Shown here: positions 36,423 through 47,043 of the stretch, one piece after another
Layout: each line of letters begins with the position of its first letter
How positions within the stretch are numbered: the first letter of the stretch is position 1
Notes under the pieces: model-generated
Told to the model about the DNA's origin: nothing
Database searches by the model: none
Seen by the model: the letters and a program-made list of their open reading frames with translations, nothing else
Translations under genes and position numbers: made by a program
From: JAWLAT01 sp041395325
GTDB lineage: Bacteria > Pseudomonadota > Gammaproteobacteria > Xanthomonadales > SZUA-5
Length of the DNA stretch: 64,000 nt
NCBI GenBank assembly: GCA_041395325.1
Contig: JAWLAT010000014.1
Location: 62,001 to 126,000, forward strand
Direction: 5' to 3'

Positions 36423-37079
36423 CTAGCTTGCGTGGCCCTCGGGATCGACGCTGTCCAGTTGCAAACGACTCACCTTCATCACCGCCTGCGTTCGGGTCTG
36501 AACGCCGAGCTTGCGCATGATCGCCGTCATGTGCGCCTTGATCGTTGCTTCGGACACATCCAGATCGTAGGCGATCTGCTTGTTCAACAGGCCCGCACAG
36601 ACCATGCCCAGGACACGAAACTGCTGCGGCGTGAGCTCCGCCAGACGCTTGGCCAGATCGGCCTCCTCCGCGTCGATCTGTGGCTGGATGCCGCCCAGCG
36701 GCGAATAGATCTCGCCGTCGAGCACCAACTGCAGCGCACGGGCCAGTACATCAGGACGTGCCGACTTCGGGATGAAGCCGGCGGCGCCGTGACCCAGTGC
36801 GCGCCGAATGGTCGACGGCTCTTCCCGCGCCGATACGACCACCACCGGCAAGCCTGGCAGGGCCTGCCGAACCTGAATCAGCGCGGAGAATCCCTGGGCG
36901 CCCGGCATGTTCAGGTCCAGCAGCAGCAGATCGGCGTGCGGGTGCCCTTCCAGCAGTTCGAACAGTCCGGCCACATCGGCCGCCTCGAACACGTCGGGTG
37001 ACCCGAGGGCGGAGCGAACCGCCCCCTTCAGCGCCTCGCGGAACAGGGGGTGGTCGTCGGCGATCAGCACCTGCGTCAT
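36423..37079 (-). CDS. crbR: LuxR-family response regulator (CrbR type)
   Basis: A 218-residue NarL/LuxR-type regulator. The receiver domain has the acidic pair in LIADDHPLFREAL, phosphoacceptor D55 in LLLLDLNMPG and the lysine in GFIPKSARPD. The C-terminal helix-turn-helix is LTPQQFRVLGMVCAGLLNKQ followed by IAYDLDVSEATIKAHM. It probably receives phosphate from CrbS and activates acs and the uptake genes. The start at 37079 has GGAGG 10 bases upstream and the exact family N-terminus MTQVLIADDH. It lies 64 bp downstream of acs on the same strand and may be co-transcribed with it. Confidence 0.88.
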   Translation of the reverse strand: MTQVLIADDHPLFREALKGAVRSALGSPDVFEAADVAGLFELLEGHPHADLLLLDLNMPGAQGFSALIQVRQALPGLPVVVVSAREEPSTIRRALGHGAAGFIPKSARPDVLARALQLVLDGEIYSPLGGIQPQIDAEEADLAKRLAELTPQQFRVLGMVCAGLLNKQIAYDLDVSEATIKAHMTAIMRKLGVQTRTQAVMKVSRLQLDSVDPEGHAS

Positions 37080-37143
37080 GTCGGCAGCAGCCTCCATTGC
37101 CCGGTCGAGGAGTGCGACGCCCACTGTCCTGCTCCCATCCAGC

Positions 37144-39084
<1,941 letters not shown>

Positions 39085-39153
39085 GCTTCCTCCCTGGCAA
39101 TGACGCCTGACTAGCGGTTGACCACAGCTTAGCCAATGCAGTCGGTGCTGGCT

Positions 39154-39198
39154 TTCGACTTTGGTCGCAACTCGATTTCGACTTCGACCAATGTCGAA
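39154..39198. promoter_or_regulatory. Candidate regulator-binding cluster in the acs-porin divergent promoter
   Basis: TTCGAC occurs at 39154, 39177 and 39183. The last copy forms a perfect 6-4-6 dyad with GTCGAA at 39193-39198 (spacer CAAT). The 197-bp region separates acs from the divergent porin-symporter operon. The cluster is a plausible CrbR operator by position, but I know no consensus to compare it with. Confidence 0.4.
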
Positions 39199-39281
39199 TG
39201 GGTCGACGGCTGCCCCACTGCGACGATGCGATGGCCCCGATATGCGACCGGGTGGGGAACCAAAAAGGGAGGACAACGCAA

Positions 39282-40616
39282 ATGGCAACCGTATTGAAGA
39301 GATCCGCGCTCAGCGTGGCACTGGCTGTGGCGCTGGGGAGCGCCAGCCCACTGGCGCTCGCGCAGAGTAGTAATGAGGCCGAACTGGAGGCCCGCATCGC
39401 CGAGCTCGAAGCCACCGTCAAGCGTCTGGCTGGCATGCTCGAGCAGCAGCAGATGGAAGTGCAGAAGGTGGTTGAAGCGGCACCGCCCCCGCCGCCGGCC
39501 AATCCGATCCAGGCCACGACGATCACCCCGTCGGCCAATCCGAACACCGCCTTCAGTTTTGGCGGTTTCATCAAGGTCGATTCGATGTGGACCAATACCG
39601 ACAGCGGCGAGTTGGCCGACGGCTCGGTGGGTCGCTTGTTCTACCTGCCGCAGACGATTCCTGTTGGCGGAGCGGATGAATCCACGGATCTGGATGCACA
39701 CGCCCAGTTCTCGCGGGTCTGGTTTGCCACCAACACGACGCTGGACTCCGGCGACAAGCTGCGCAGCTATGTCGAGATGGACTTCTTCGGCAACGCGCTC
39801 GGCAACGAGCAGTCGACCAACACCTATGGCGCCACGGTTCGCCATCTGTTCTTTGGCTGGAACAACTGGCTGGCTGGTCAGACCTGGTCCAACTTCCAGG
39901 ACGTCGGTGCGCTGCCCGATGCCGTGGACTTCGTCGGTCCGACGGAAGGCACCACCTTCGTCCGTCAGGCACAGATCCGCTACACCAATGGTCCCTGGTC
40001 CATCTCACTGGAGAATCCGGAGACCACGCTCAACGCCTTCGGCGGCGGTGGCCGCATCTCCAGCGACGACAACAGCGTGCCCGATGTGACACTGCGCTAT
40101 CTGCACAAGGGCGACTGGGGTCATTTCACCATCGCCGGTGTGTTGCGTCAGCTCAAGTACGAGACCACGACCGGCATCGAGGATGACACCTTCGGCGGTG
40201 GCATCAGCGTTTCGGGCAAGTACAACCTGGGCAAGAACGACATTCGCTACATGGTCAATGCCGGTTCCGGTATCGGCCGCTATCTGGGCCTGGGCTTCTC
40301 CAACGACGCCACGCTCGACGCCAACGGCAATCTGGATGCCATCGATGGCTGGAGCGGTTTTGTGGCCTACCGACATGTGTTCAGCCCGAAGCTGCGCGGC
40401 AACCTGATGTACTCGGTGGCTGACTACGACACCGACATCGTCAATCAGGGCGGTGGCGCCAACGACAGCGCGCAGAGCTTCCACGCCAACCTGATTTACT
40501 CGCCGTTGCCGAAGGTGGATATCGGCGCCGAGCTGATTCTGGGCGAACGTGAAGTGGCCGGTGGCGCCGATGGCGGCATGACCCGACTGCACGTCGCGTT
40601 CAAGTACTCGTTCTAA
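39282..40616 (+). CDS. DcaP-like trimeric outer-membrane porin
   Basis: A 444-residue protein with signal peptide (ALAVALGSASPLALAQ), an N-terminal coiled coil (EAELEARIAELEATVKRLAG), a proline-rich linker, then a beta-barrel with SFGGFIKVDSMWTN, SRVWFATNTTLDSGDKLRSY and a C-terminal LHVAFKYSF ending in Phe. This is the build of DcaP-like porins for small organic acids. It has a strong ribosome binding site (GGGAGGA, 8 bases before ATG). It is first in a plus-strand operon with the symporter genes, so it likely passes acetate or similar carboxylates through the outer membrane. Confidence 0.85.
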   Translation: MATVLKRSALSVALAVALGSASPLALAQSSNEAELEARIAELEATVKRLAGMLEQQQMEVQKVVEAAPPPPPANPIQATTITPSANPNTAFSFGGFIKVDSMWTNTDSGELADGSVGRLFYLPQTIPVGGADESTDLDAHAQFSRVWFATNTTLDSGDKLRSYVEMDFFGNALGNEQSTNTYGATVRHLFFGWNNWLAGQTWSNFQDVGALPDAVDFVGPTEGTTFVRQAQIRYTNGPWSISLENPETTLNAFGGGGRISSDDNSVPDVTLRYLHKGDWGHFTIAGVLRQLKYETTTGIEDDTFGGGISVSGKYNLGKNDIRYMVNAGSGIGRYLGLGFSNDATLDANGNLDAIDGWSGFVAYRHVFSPKLRGNLMYSVADYDTDIVNQGGGANDSAQSFHANLIYSPLPKVDIGAELILGEREVAGGADGGMTRLHVAFKYSF

Positions 40617-40628
40617 GGGGAGTAGAAC

Positions 40629-40889
40629 ATGAGCAGCAAGAGCAACGCGGAAGCGTATTGGAGCGCCAACATACGCCTGATGACGATCCTGCTGGTGATC
40701 TGGTTCGCCGTGTCCTTCGGGGCCGGCGTACTGTTCGCCGACGCGCTGGATTCCATCCGGATCTTTGGTTTCAAGCTGGGCTTCTTCTTTGCCCAGCAGG
40801 GATCCATCTATGTCTTCGTGGCCCTGATCTTCATCTACGTCTGGCGGGTGAACAAGATCGAGCGCGAATACGACGTTCACGAAGACTAG
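40629..40889 (+). CDS. DUF4212 small subunit of sodium:solute symporter
   Basis: An 86-residue protein with two membrane helices (LMTILLVIWFAVSFGAGVLF and GSIYVFVALIFIYVWRVNKI) and the motif GFKLGFFFAQQGSIYVFV. This is the DUF4212 family, always found directly before a VC_2705-type symporter and presumed to be its small subunit. A ribosome site GGGGAG lies a few bases ahead, 12 bp after the porin stop. The next gene follows after 12 bp. Confidence 0.92.
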   Translation: MSSKSNAEAYWSANIRLMTILLVIWFAVSFGAGVLFADALDSIRIFGFKLGFFFAQQGSIYVFVALIFIYVWRVNKIEREYDVHED

Positions 40890-40901
40890 GGAGAGATCAC
40901 C

Positions 40902-42608
40902 ATGAGCGTTTTGACCTGGACCTGGATCCTGGTGGGTCTGTCCTTCGCGCTGTACATCGGCATCGCCATCTGGTCGCGCGTCGGTTCGACGAAGGACTAT
41001 TACGTCGCCGGTGGCGGCGTGCATCCGGTGGCCAATGGCATGGCCACGGCGGCAGACTGGATGAGTGCGGCGTCGTTCATCTCGATGGCCGGCCTGATCT
41101 CCTTCATGGGACGAGACGGCGCGGTTTATCTGATGGGCTGGACCGGCGGCTATGTGTTGCTGGCCCTGCTGCTGGCGCCTTATCTGCGCAAGTTCGGCAA
41201 GTTCACGGTGCCTGACTTCGTCGGCGATCGGTATTACTCCGATGCGGCGCGCCTGGTGGCCGTGGTCTGTGCGTTGTTTGTGTCATTCACCTATGTGGCC
41301 GGACAGATGCGCGGTGTGGGCGTGGTGTTCTCGCGCTTCCTTGAGGTGGACGTCACCTGGGGCGTGATCATCGGCATGGCGATTGTCTTCTGCTACGCCG
41401 TACTGGGTGGCATGAAGGGCATCACCTACACCCAGGTGGCTCAGTACTGCGTGCTGATTTTCGCCTACATGGTGCCGGCGATCTTCATCTCGCTGCTGCT
41501 GACCGGCAATCCGCTGCCGCAACTGGGTTTCGGCAGCACCTTGGCCGACGGCTCGGGCGTGTATCTGATGGACAAGCTGGACGGGCTCAGTACCGAGCTA
41601 GGGTTCGCGGCCTATACAGCGGGATCCAAATCGACCATCGATGTGTTCTGCATCACCTTGGCCTTGATGGTGGGTACGGCCGGTTTGCCGCATGTGATCG
41701 TGCGTTTCTTCACGGTGCCGAAAGTCCGTGATGCGCGCAAATCGGCTGGCTGGGCCCTGCTGTTCATCGCCATCCTCTACACGACCGCACCGGCCGTGGC
41801 GAGCTTTGCCCGCGTCAACATGATCGAGACGATCAATGGCAAGGATGGCAGTGGCCAGCTGTACGCCGAGGCCCCCTCCTGGATCAGCAACTGGGAGAAG
41901 ACCGGTCTGATCAAGTGGGAGGACAAGAACGGCGACGGCCGGATGTTCTACGCCAAGGATGATCGCAACGAGATGACGATCGACCGCGACATCATGGTGC
42001 TGGCCAATCCGGAAATCGCCAAGTTGCCGAACTGGGTGGTGGCGCTGGTGGCCGCCGGTGGTCTGGCGGCTGCCTTGTCGACGGCAGCCGGCTTGTTGCT
42101 GGTCATCTCCTCGTCGATCTCGCATGACCTGTTGAAGAAGGTGGTAATGCCGAACATCTCTGAGAAACAGGAGTTGCTGTACGCGAGATTGGCGGCCGCT
42201 GTAGCCATCTTCATCGCCGGATTGCTGGGCATCTATCCACCAGGCTTCGTCGCCCAGGTGGTGGCCTTCGCCTTTGGTCTGGCAGCGGCGTCGTTCTTCC
42301 CCGTCATCATCATGGGGATCTTCTCCAAACGGATGAACAAGGAGGGCGCGATCGCCGGCATGATCATCGGTCTGGGCTTCACGACGGCCTACATCGTGTA
42401 CTTCAAGTTCATTTCGCCGGAGTCGAATGTGGCCGCCAACTGGTGGCTCGGCATCTCGCCTGAGGGCATCGGCGTATTGGGCATGGTGTTCAACTTCATC
42501 GCCGCCGTGGTCGTGTCCAAGCTGACGGCTCCGCCGCCGGCGGATATCCAGGACCTGGTGGAGCACATTCGTGTTCCGCGCGGTGCTGGTGGTGCGGTGT
42601 CTCACTGA
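40902..42608 (+). CDS. Sodium:solute symporter, VC_2705 family (acetate/carboxylate uptake)
   Basis: A 568-residue SSS-family transporter related to ActP, with about 13 membrane segments. Family features are SRVGSTKDYYVAGGGVHPVA, NGMATAADWMSAASFISMAG, RFFTVPKVRDARKSAGW and the sodium-site region LAAALSTAAGLLLVISSSIS. A central hydrophilic insert (residues about 310-360, WISNWEKTGLIKWEDKNGDG) is typical of the VC_2705 subgroup. With the small subunit it probably imports acetate or a related monocarboxylate with sodium, next to acs. An intrinsic terminator follows. Confidence 0.9.
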   Translation: MSVLTWTWILVGLSFALYIGIAIWSRVGSTKDYYVAGGGVHPVANGMATAADWMSAASFISMAGLISFMGRDGAVYLMGWTGGYVLLALLLAPYLRKFGKFTVPDFVGDRYYSDAARLVAVVCALFVSFTYVAGQMRGVGVVFSRFLEVDVTWGVIIGMAIVFCYAVLGGMKGITYTQVAQYCVLIFAYMVPAIFISLLLTGNPLPQLGFGSTLADGSGVYLMDKLDGLSTELGFAAYTAGSKSTIDVFCITLALMVGTAGLPHVIVRFFTVPKVRDARKSAGWALLFIAILYTTAPAVASFARVNMIETINGKDGSGQLYAEAPSWISNWEKTGLIKWEDKNGDGRMFYAKDDRNEMTIDRDIMVLANPEIAKLPNWVVALVAAGGLAAALSTAAGLLLVISSSISHDLLKKVVMPNISEKQELLYARLAAAVAIFIAGLLGIYPPGFVAQVVAFAFGLAAASFFPVIIMGIFSKRMNKEGAIAGMIIGLGFTTAYIVYFKFISPESNVAANWWLGISPEGIGVLGMVFNFIAAVVVSKLTAPPPADIQDLVEHIRVPRGAGGAVSH

Positions 42609-42635
42609 TAACAAGATGTGCCCTGTGTAGTGCCA

Positions 42636-42666
42636 CACACCCCGCTTCGGCGGGGTGTGCTTTTTT
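42636..42666 (+). terminator. Intrinsic terminator after the symporter gene
   Basis: A perfect 10-bp stem CACACCCCGC/GCGGGGTGTG with a TTCG tetraloop, then C and six T. It begins 28 bp after the stop codon and likely attenuates read-through into the DUF294 gene. Confidence 0.92.
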
Positions 42667-42694
42667 CTGGGGGCGGTTTTTCGAGGAGTAGGCA

Positions 42695-44503
42695 ATGCTG
42701 GACCAGGTAGATATCGACACGAGTCAGGCGCCCTTTGATTTGCTCGACCAGCACAGTCAGGAACGTTTGCGGCGCACGGTCGATCTGGTGTTCTTTGCCT
42801 CGGGTGCCGAGATTCTCGCGGCCGAGTCCAAGGCCGAAAATGCCTTCGTGATCGCCAAGGGCCACGTTCAGGCTTTCGATGCGCGTGGCGCCGAGGGTGA
42901 GCGAGCGTTTGCCGATCTCGGGCCTGGAGATTTGTTTGGCTCACATGCGGTCCTGTCTGGCCGCGCACGTCACGGGTATCGCGCCGCGGAAGAGACGCTC
43001 TGCTACACGATTCCGGCCGAGGTCTTTGTATCACTCGTCGACAGCAACCCGCGCTTTGGCGCCTGGTTTCGTGAGGGGATGGCGGTCAAGCGGCAGCATT
43101 CGGGAGGGCTCGGGGGCGAGTCTTCCCGCATGCTGCTGGTTTCCGCGGGTGACGCTCACCCGGCCCCATTGGTTCGGGCTCCGGCAACGGCAACCATTGC
43201 CGATGTCACGCGCAAGCTGCGCGAGCGCTCGGTGGACTGCCTGGTCGTCGATGATCCCGACAATGGCCCGGGCATTGTGACTCGGACCGATCTGCTCGAA
43301 GCGCTCGCGCTGGCATTTCAGCGCCCCGATGCCCAGGTGGGTCCACTGGCGAACCGCCCGTTGCTGGCGATCGACGCCGGCGCCCCGCTGTTTCAGGCGC
43401 TGGTGCTGATGACCGAGCGGCATGTCGAAAGAGTGGTCGTACGACGCGGCGATCAGCTGATCGGCACGCTGGGTATGGCCGAGGTCCTGGCGAACTATGC
43501 GGCCTCTTCACACCTGATTGTGCTCGAGATCAATCGCGCCAGCACCGTGCAGCAAGTCGCCGATGCGGCGCGTCGGCTTCCCGAGTTGATTGGTCCGTTG
43601 TTTGAGCAGGGCGCGAAGATGCGCTTCCTGGCGGACCTGGTGACCGCGCTGAATGGTCGGATTCTGCGGCGCTTGTACGAGTTGATCGTGCCAAAGGATC
43701 TGCAGCGCCTGGCTTGCCTGCTGGTGTTGGGCAGTGAGGGGCGAGGTGAGCAGTTCCTGCGCACGGATCAGGACAACGCGCTGGTGTTGTCGGGAGAGTT
43801 TCCGCCGGATCAGTCGCAGTCGGTTGGCGAAGCGCTGAGCGCCGCCATAGAAGCTTGTGGATGGCCGCCTTGCACGGGCGGGGTGATGGTTCGCAACGCG
43901 CAGTGGCGTGGCACCGCCGAGGAATGGTCAGAGCGCGTGACTCACTGGTTGGATGAGCCAGGTGGGGAAGCCGTGATGAATCTCGCCATTCTCGTCGATG
44001 CCCGAGCCGTTGCCGGTGACCGTCGGCTGCATGAGCCGGTGCTGGCGAGCTTGAAGAAGGGCTTGGGTCAGGAAATCGCGCTGCGGCAGCTGGCGGCGCC
44101 TGCGCTGCAGTTTCACACGCCGTTGAGCTGGTTTGGGCGAATCAAGGGTGGCGATGAGGGTACTGATCTGAAGAAGGGGGCCATCTTCCCACTGGTGCAC
44201 GGCTTGCGTTCGCTCGCATTGGCCAACGGAATCGATGAGCGCAACAGCTTTCGGCGGGCAGAAGCGCTGATTGAGCTCGGTCAGCTCACACCCGCTTTTG
44301 GTCGAGACGTACAACAGTCGCTGTCGGTGTGTTTGCGTCTGCGATTGGCCGAGCAGCTGAGCGTCGGTGGCGGCGGGCTTCCGGACAATCGCGTTCATGT
44401 TGGGAAACTGCGTCGCCTGGATCGAGAGCTGTTGCGGGATGCACTTCGTGTCGTCGGTGAGTTTCAGGATCATCTGCGGCAACGCTTCCGCTTGGAGGGT
44501 TGA
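42695..44503 (+). CDS. cNMP-binding / CBS pair / DUF294 nucleotidyltransferase-like protein
   Basis: A 602-residue cytosolic protein. It has an N-terminal cyclic-nucleotide-binding-like barrel (to about residue 140; LGPGDLFGSHAVLSGRARHG) and two CBS motifs (about 150-275; VRAPATATIADVTRKLRERS, LLAIDAGAPLFQALVLMTER). Next is the DUF294 nucleotidyltransferase-like domain with GSEGRGEQFLRTDQDNALVL, where the GS and DxD pattern is like GlnD and related enzymes, and then the DUF294 C-terminal domain. Such proteins are regularly linked to acs and symporter genes and are thought to sense nucleotides and modify or regulate a partner; the substrate is unknown. It overlaps the start region of the following exonuclease gene. 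Confidence 0.87.
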   Translation: MLDQVDIDTSQAPFDLLDQHSQERLRRTVDLVFFASGAEILAAESKAENAFVIAKGHVQAFDARGAEGERAFADLGPGDLFGSHAVLSGRARHGYRAAEETLCYTIPAEVFVSLVDSNPRFGAWFREGMAVKRQHSGGLGGESSRMLLVSAGDAHPAPLVRAPATATIADVTRKLRERSVDCLVVDDPDNGPGIVTRTDLLEALALAFQRPDAQVGPLANRPLLAIDAGAPLFQALVLMTERHVERVVVRRGDQLIGTLGMAEVLANYAASSHLIVLEINRASTVQQVADAARRLPELIGPLFEQGAKMRFLADLVTALNGRILRRLYELIVPKDLQRLACLLVLGSEGRGEQFLRTDQDNALVLSGEFPPDQSQSVGEALSAAIEACGWPPCTGGVMVRNAQWRGTAEEWSERVTHWLDEPGGEAVMNLAILVDARAVAGDRRLHEPVLASLKKGLGQEIALRQLAAPALQFHTPLSWFGRIKGGDEGTDLKKGAIFPLVHGLRSLALANGIDERNSFRRAEALIELGQLTPAFGRDVQQSLSVCLRLRLAEQLSVGGGGLPDNRVHVGKLRRLDRELLRDALRVVGEFQDHLRQRFRLEG

Positions 44504-44508
44504 ACGCC

Positions 44509-45078
44509 TTGAAGTGGCCCAAGCTCTTTGATCGACTTCGGCCTGTCGGTTTTGACGAGACGGTTGTCGTGCTGGATCTGGAAACCTCCGGGCTTGATCC
44601 TCGTACCGACGAGATTCTGTCGTTGGCCGCAGTTCGGGTCAGAGGGTCGTTGATCGAGTTGCACGACCGAGTTTCGGTGCGCTTTCGGGCTGGAAGCGTC
44701 GTCAAGGCCGAATCCATTCGACATCACCGCCTGCGCCCGCAGGATCTGCACGAGGGCGCCGAGCTGTCGGCGTTTCTACCTGAGTTTCTTGGGTGGCTCG
44801 GCAATGATCCGGTCGTGGGCTACGCCATTGCCTTTGACGTCGCGTTTCTTCGGCGGGACTGCAAGGCGCTGGGACTCGCCTTCTCGCCCCGTACTTCAGA
44901 TGTACGTGAAATCTATGCGGCCAGGATGCAGCGCCGACATCCGGAGGTGACACCGGATCTGAAGTTCGAGGCGATCTGCCAGGCGGCAAGAGTCACGCCC
45001 ATGGGTAGGCACGATGCGCTCGGTGATGCGGTCACCACGGCCCTGCTCTGGATTGCGCTGGGGCTGGGGAAGCCCTGA
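44509..45078 (+). CDS. DEDDh 3'-5' exonuclease, DnaQ-like
   Basis: A 189-residue DnaQ-type exonuclease. The acidic residues are in VVLDLETSGLDPRTDEILSL (Exo I), GYAIAFDVAFLRRDC (Exo II) and GRHDALGDAVTTALLW (Exo III with His). The start is a TTG. The one at 44509 has GGAGGG nine bases upstream; another TTG at 44500 overlaps the DUF294 stop but sits directly on the ribosome site. Such an exonuclease follows DUF294 genes in acetate loci of other gammaproteobacteria. Its link with acetate use is unexplained; it may be a stand-alone nuclease of small nucleic acids or a proofreading-like enzyme. Confidence 0.87.
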   Translation: MKWPKLFDRLRPVGFDETVVVLDLETSGLDPRTDEILSLAAVRVRGSLIELHDRVSVRFRAGSVVKAESIRHHRLRPQDLHEGAELSAFLPEFLGWLGNDPVVGYAIAFDVAFLRRDCKALGLAFSPRTSDVREIYAARMQRRHPEVTPDLKFEAICQAARVTPMGRHDALGDAVTTALLWIALGLGKP

Positions 45079-45656
45079 ACGTTGATCTTGTGTTGCGCCG
45101 ATTATCAATCTGCTGCGCCTAGCCGTTCGCTGGTCGGTTCCCGGTTTCTCGAGGCCGTTGATTCCGCTCGTGCCGTCCAGACACGCGTACGAACTCGTGC
45201 GGAGACCTTTGTGTTCTGGTGCTTTGGCAGGGATCGGGTGGACTGGGGGCGATCGCTCGCGAGCCTTACGCGTCTTGACGTTGTCGCCGTTGAATGTCTT
45301 TGGTCTGGCCTTTGAAGTTCACCTTGTGTCCGCAATGCCGTCCACGCGGCCTGGATTTGGCACTGAACGCTCCGCTTCGGAATGATTGTGTTGTACCAGT
45401 CCGAAGAAACGCAGGAGCGCTATCGAAAGCAGAGGGTGGAACTACTGGTTTGCTGAGCCTCGTTCCCGCGTCCCGGCTGGATTGCCCTGGGCGAGCAAAT
45501 CGCGGCGCTGTTTCAGTAGAAATGGCCTTGACGGATAGATGTCAGTTGGCAAACCTGGCGAAGCTGCTGACGCCCCCGTTGCCAGCTTTGACGGGGCTTG
45601 GCTTCGATTGAATGGTGCCTTGGCGTCGTGCGCAGAGATCATCTCTACAGAACGAA
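45079..45656. other. 578 bp without a recognised gene
   Basis: Short reading frames here have no signal peptide, family motif or good ribosome site, and base composition looks less GC-rich and less codon-structured than neighbours. No tRNA or clear RNA gene is visible. It could be gene remnants or a spacer between the acetate locus and the convergent cohesin-like operon. Confidence 0.4.
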
Positions 45657-45680
45657 GAAGGGGCGCCGAGGCGCCCCTTC
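45657..45680 (-). terminator. Hairpin after the cohesin-like gene
   Basis: A perfect 11-bp inverted repeat GAAGGGGCGCC/GGCGCCCCTTC with a very short centre lies 24 bp past the stop of the minus-strand operon. A loose T-containing stretch (CTTCGTTCTG) follows on that strand. Confidence 0.65.
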
Positions 45681-45704
45681 TCCTAACACTTGATGTTGCA
45701 GTGA

Positions 45705-47003
45705 TCAGCCGCGATTGCGGATGGTCACGGCACCCATGCCCAGCAGCAGCAGCATGGCGGCCATCAGGATGCGACCCAGGTCACCCAGGGTCGGCACCGG
45801 AACCACTTCGGCATCAGGCGGAACAACCGTCTGGCCGGGGCAGTTCAGGGTCCAGGTGCGAGCGGTGGTGCCGTCGCAGATCTGGTTGCAGCTCAGGGTC
45901 GCCGTCACGTCGGTCGTGGTGCTGTTGTTGCACGACAGCGAGATCGTGCCCTGGTTGGACTGGCCACCCGGGAAGTTGAAGTTGATCGGCGAGTTGGTGA
46001 TGGCAAAGTTCGCCGCGTTCGCACCGCTGACGATGCAGCTGTTGAACGTGGTGTCCGTGCCAGCCGTACCGCCGGTGTGACTCACGGTGATGCTGGCAGC
46101 GCCACCGGTGAAGTTCACTGCGCCCAGCGGCGGGTTGAAGGCCAACGTGCCGCAGGTGCCGCCCGAGCAGGTCAGATCCCAGATACGGACCACCGGCGAA
46201 CCGGAAGCCGGGCTGATCTCTTCGCAGGACAGCTGTGCATTTTCGGTACCCACAGCCGGAACCACGCAGCTGCAGTTGATGTCGCCCGGATCCGCGCCAC
46301 CCGGCGTGAAGTCCAGCGTACCGGTCGTGCCGGCCTGGCAGGTGATGCCCGGCGGGCTGAAGGACGAGGACACCGCGCAGTTGGTCACGCGAGCCGTCGC
46401 ATCCAGACCGCTACCCGAGCCACCCGCACCGCTGACGGCGATCGTGGCGTTGGTCACCGTCAGAGGCGCACCATTCGGGAACACGACCGTCGTACCGAAG
46501 TTCGGCATGTAGGTCAGAGTCGGCGGAACGTTGCCAACCGGGGGCTGCACAGTGACCGAGCCGCTCGTCGCCGTGCAGGCCGCGGCGGCACCGCCACCGG
46601 AAATTGCACAAAGCTGGCCGTTGGCGGTCAGAGGCGTCGGACCATTCGGGGCACCCATGGCGATGGGTGCCTGGATGGTGCAACGAGTGGTTGCAGCAGC
46701 CGCCAGCGGGTTGAAGTCGAACACCACGATGCGGATGGTGTCAGCGTCGAACATCGTGCAGGTCGAATCCGCACCGGCAGTCAGGTTGGCGCCGGTGATG
46801 TTCAGGATTGCAGGGTTGAAATCGATGTCAATCTGGGTCGACACCGTTTCGCCGTCGCCAGCGAAGGTCACGTCGATCGGACCCGCGGTGGTGCCAGCGG
46901 CACCACTGGCGGTGCCAACGACCCATGCGCCAGCGAAGGCGCTGCTCGACAGACCGAGCAACGCCGCCGCCAGCAAGGCCTGCTTTGCGTTTGTCATTTT
47001 CAT
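45705..47003 (-). CDS. Secreted cohesin-like protein with IPTL-CTERM-type anchor
   Basis: A 432-residue protein with signal peptide (MKMTNAKQALLAAALLGLSS then SAFA). Residues about 25-125 resemble a cohesin beta-sandwich: VVGTASGAAGTTAGPIDVTF, TQIDIDFNPAILNITGA and DTIRIVVFDFNP. After a proline linker come cysteine-rich repeats: AQLSCEEI...VRIWDLTC and ATLSCNQI...ARTWTLNC. The tail is VPVPTLGDLG, about 17 hydrophobic residues and TIRNRG, a sorting and anchor signal. The ATG at 47003 has GGAG eight bases upstream. It is last in an operon whose first gene encodes a dockerin, so it may be the cell-surface receptor for that partner. The cohesin call is from pattern only and needs profile or structure support. 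Confidence 0.7.
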   Translation of the reverse strand: MKMTNAKQALLAAALLGLSSSAFAGAWVVGTASGAAGTTAGPIDVTFAGDGETVSTQIDIDFNPAILNITGANLTAGADSTCTMFDADTIRIVVFDFNPLAAAATTRCTIQAPIAMGAPNGPTPLTANGQLCAISGGGAAAACTATSGSVTVQPPVGNVPPTLTYMPNFGTTVVFPNGAPLTVTNATIAVSGAGGSGSGLDATARVTNCAVSSSFSPPGITCQAGTTGTLDFTPGGADPGDINCSCVVPAVGTENAQLSCEEISPASGSPVVRIWDLTCSGGTCGTLAFNPPLGAVNFTGGAASITVSHTGGTAGTDTTFNSCIVSGANAANFAITNSPINFNFPGGQSNQGTISLSCNNSTTTDVTATLSCNQICDGTTARTWTLNCPGQTVVPPDAEVVPVPTLGDLGRILMAAMLLLLGMGAVTIRNRG

Positions 47004-47043
47004 TCTTGTCACTCCGTTTCAGGGCGTAGAGAACAGTAGCGCT

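Noticed and set aside
41598..43034. 478-codon minus-strand frame opposite the symporter and DUF294 genes.
   Set aside because: It crosses an intrinsic terminator and two well-supported plus-strand genes and shows no domain.
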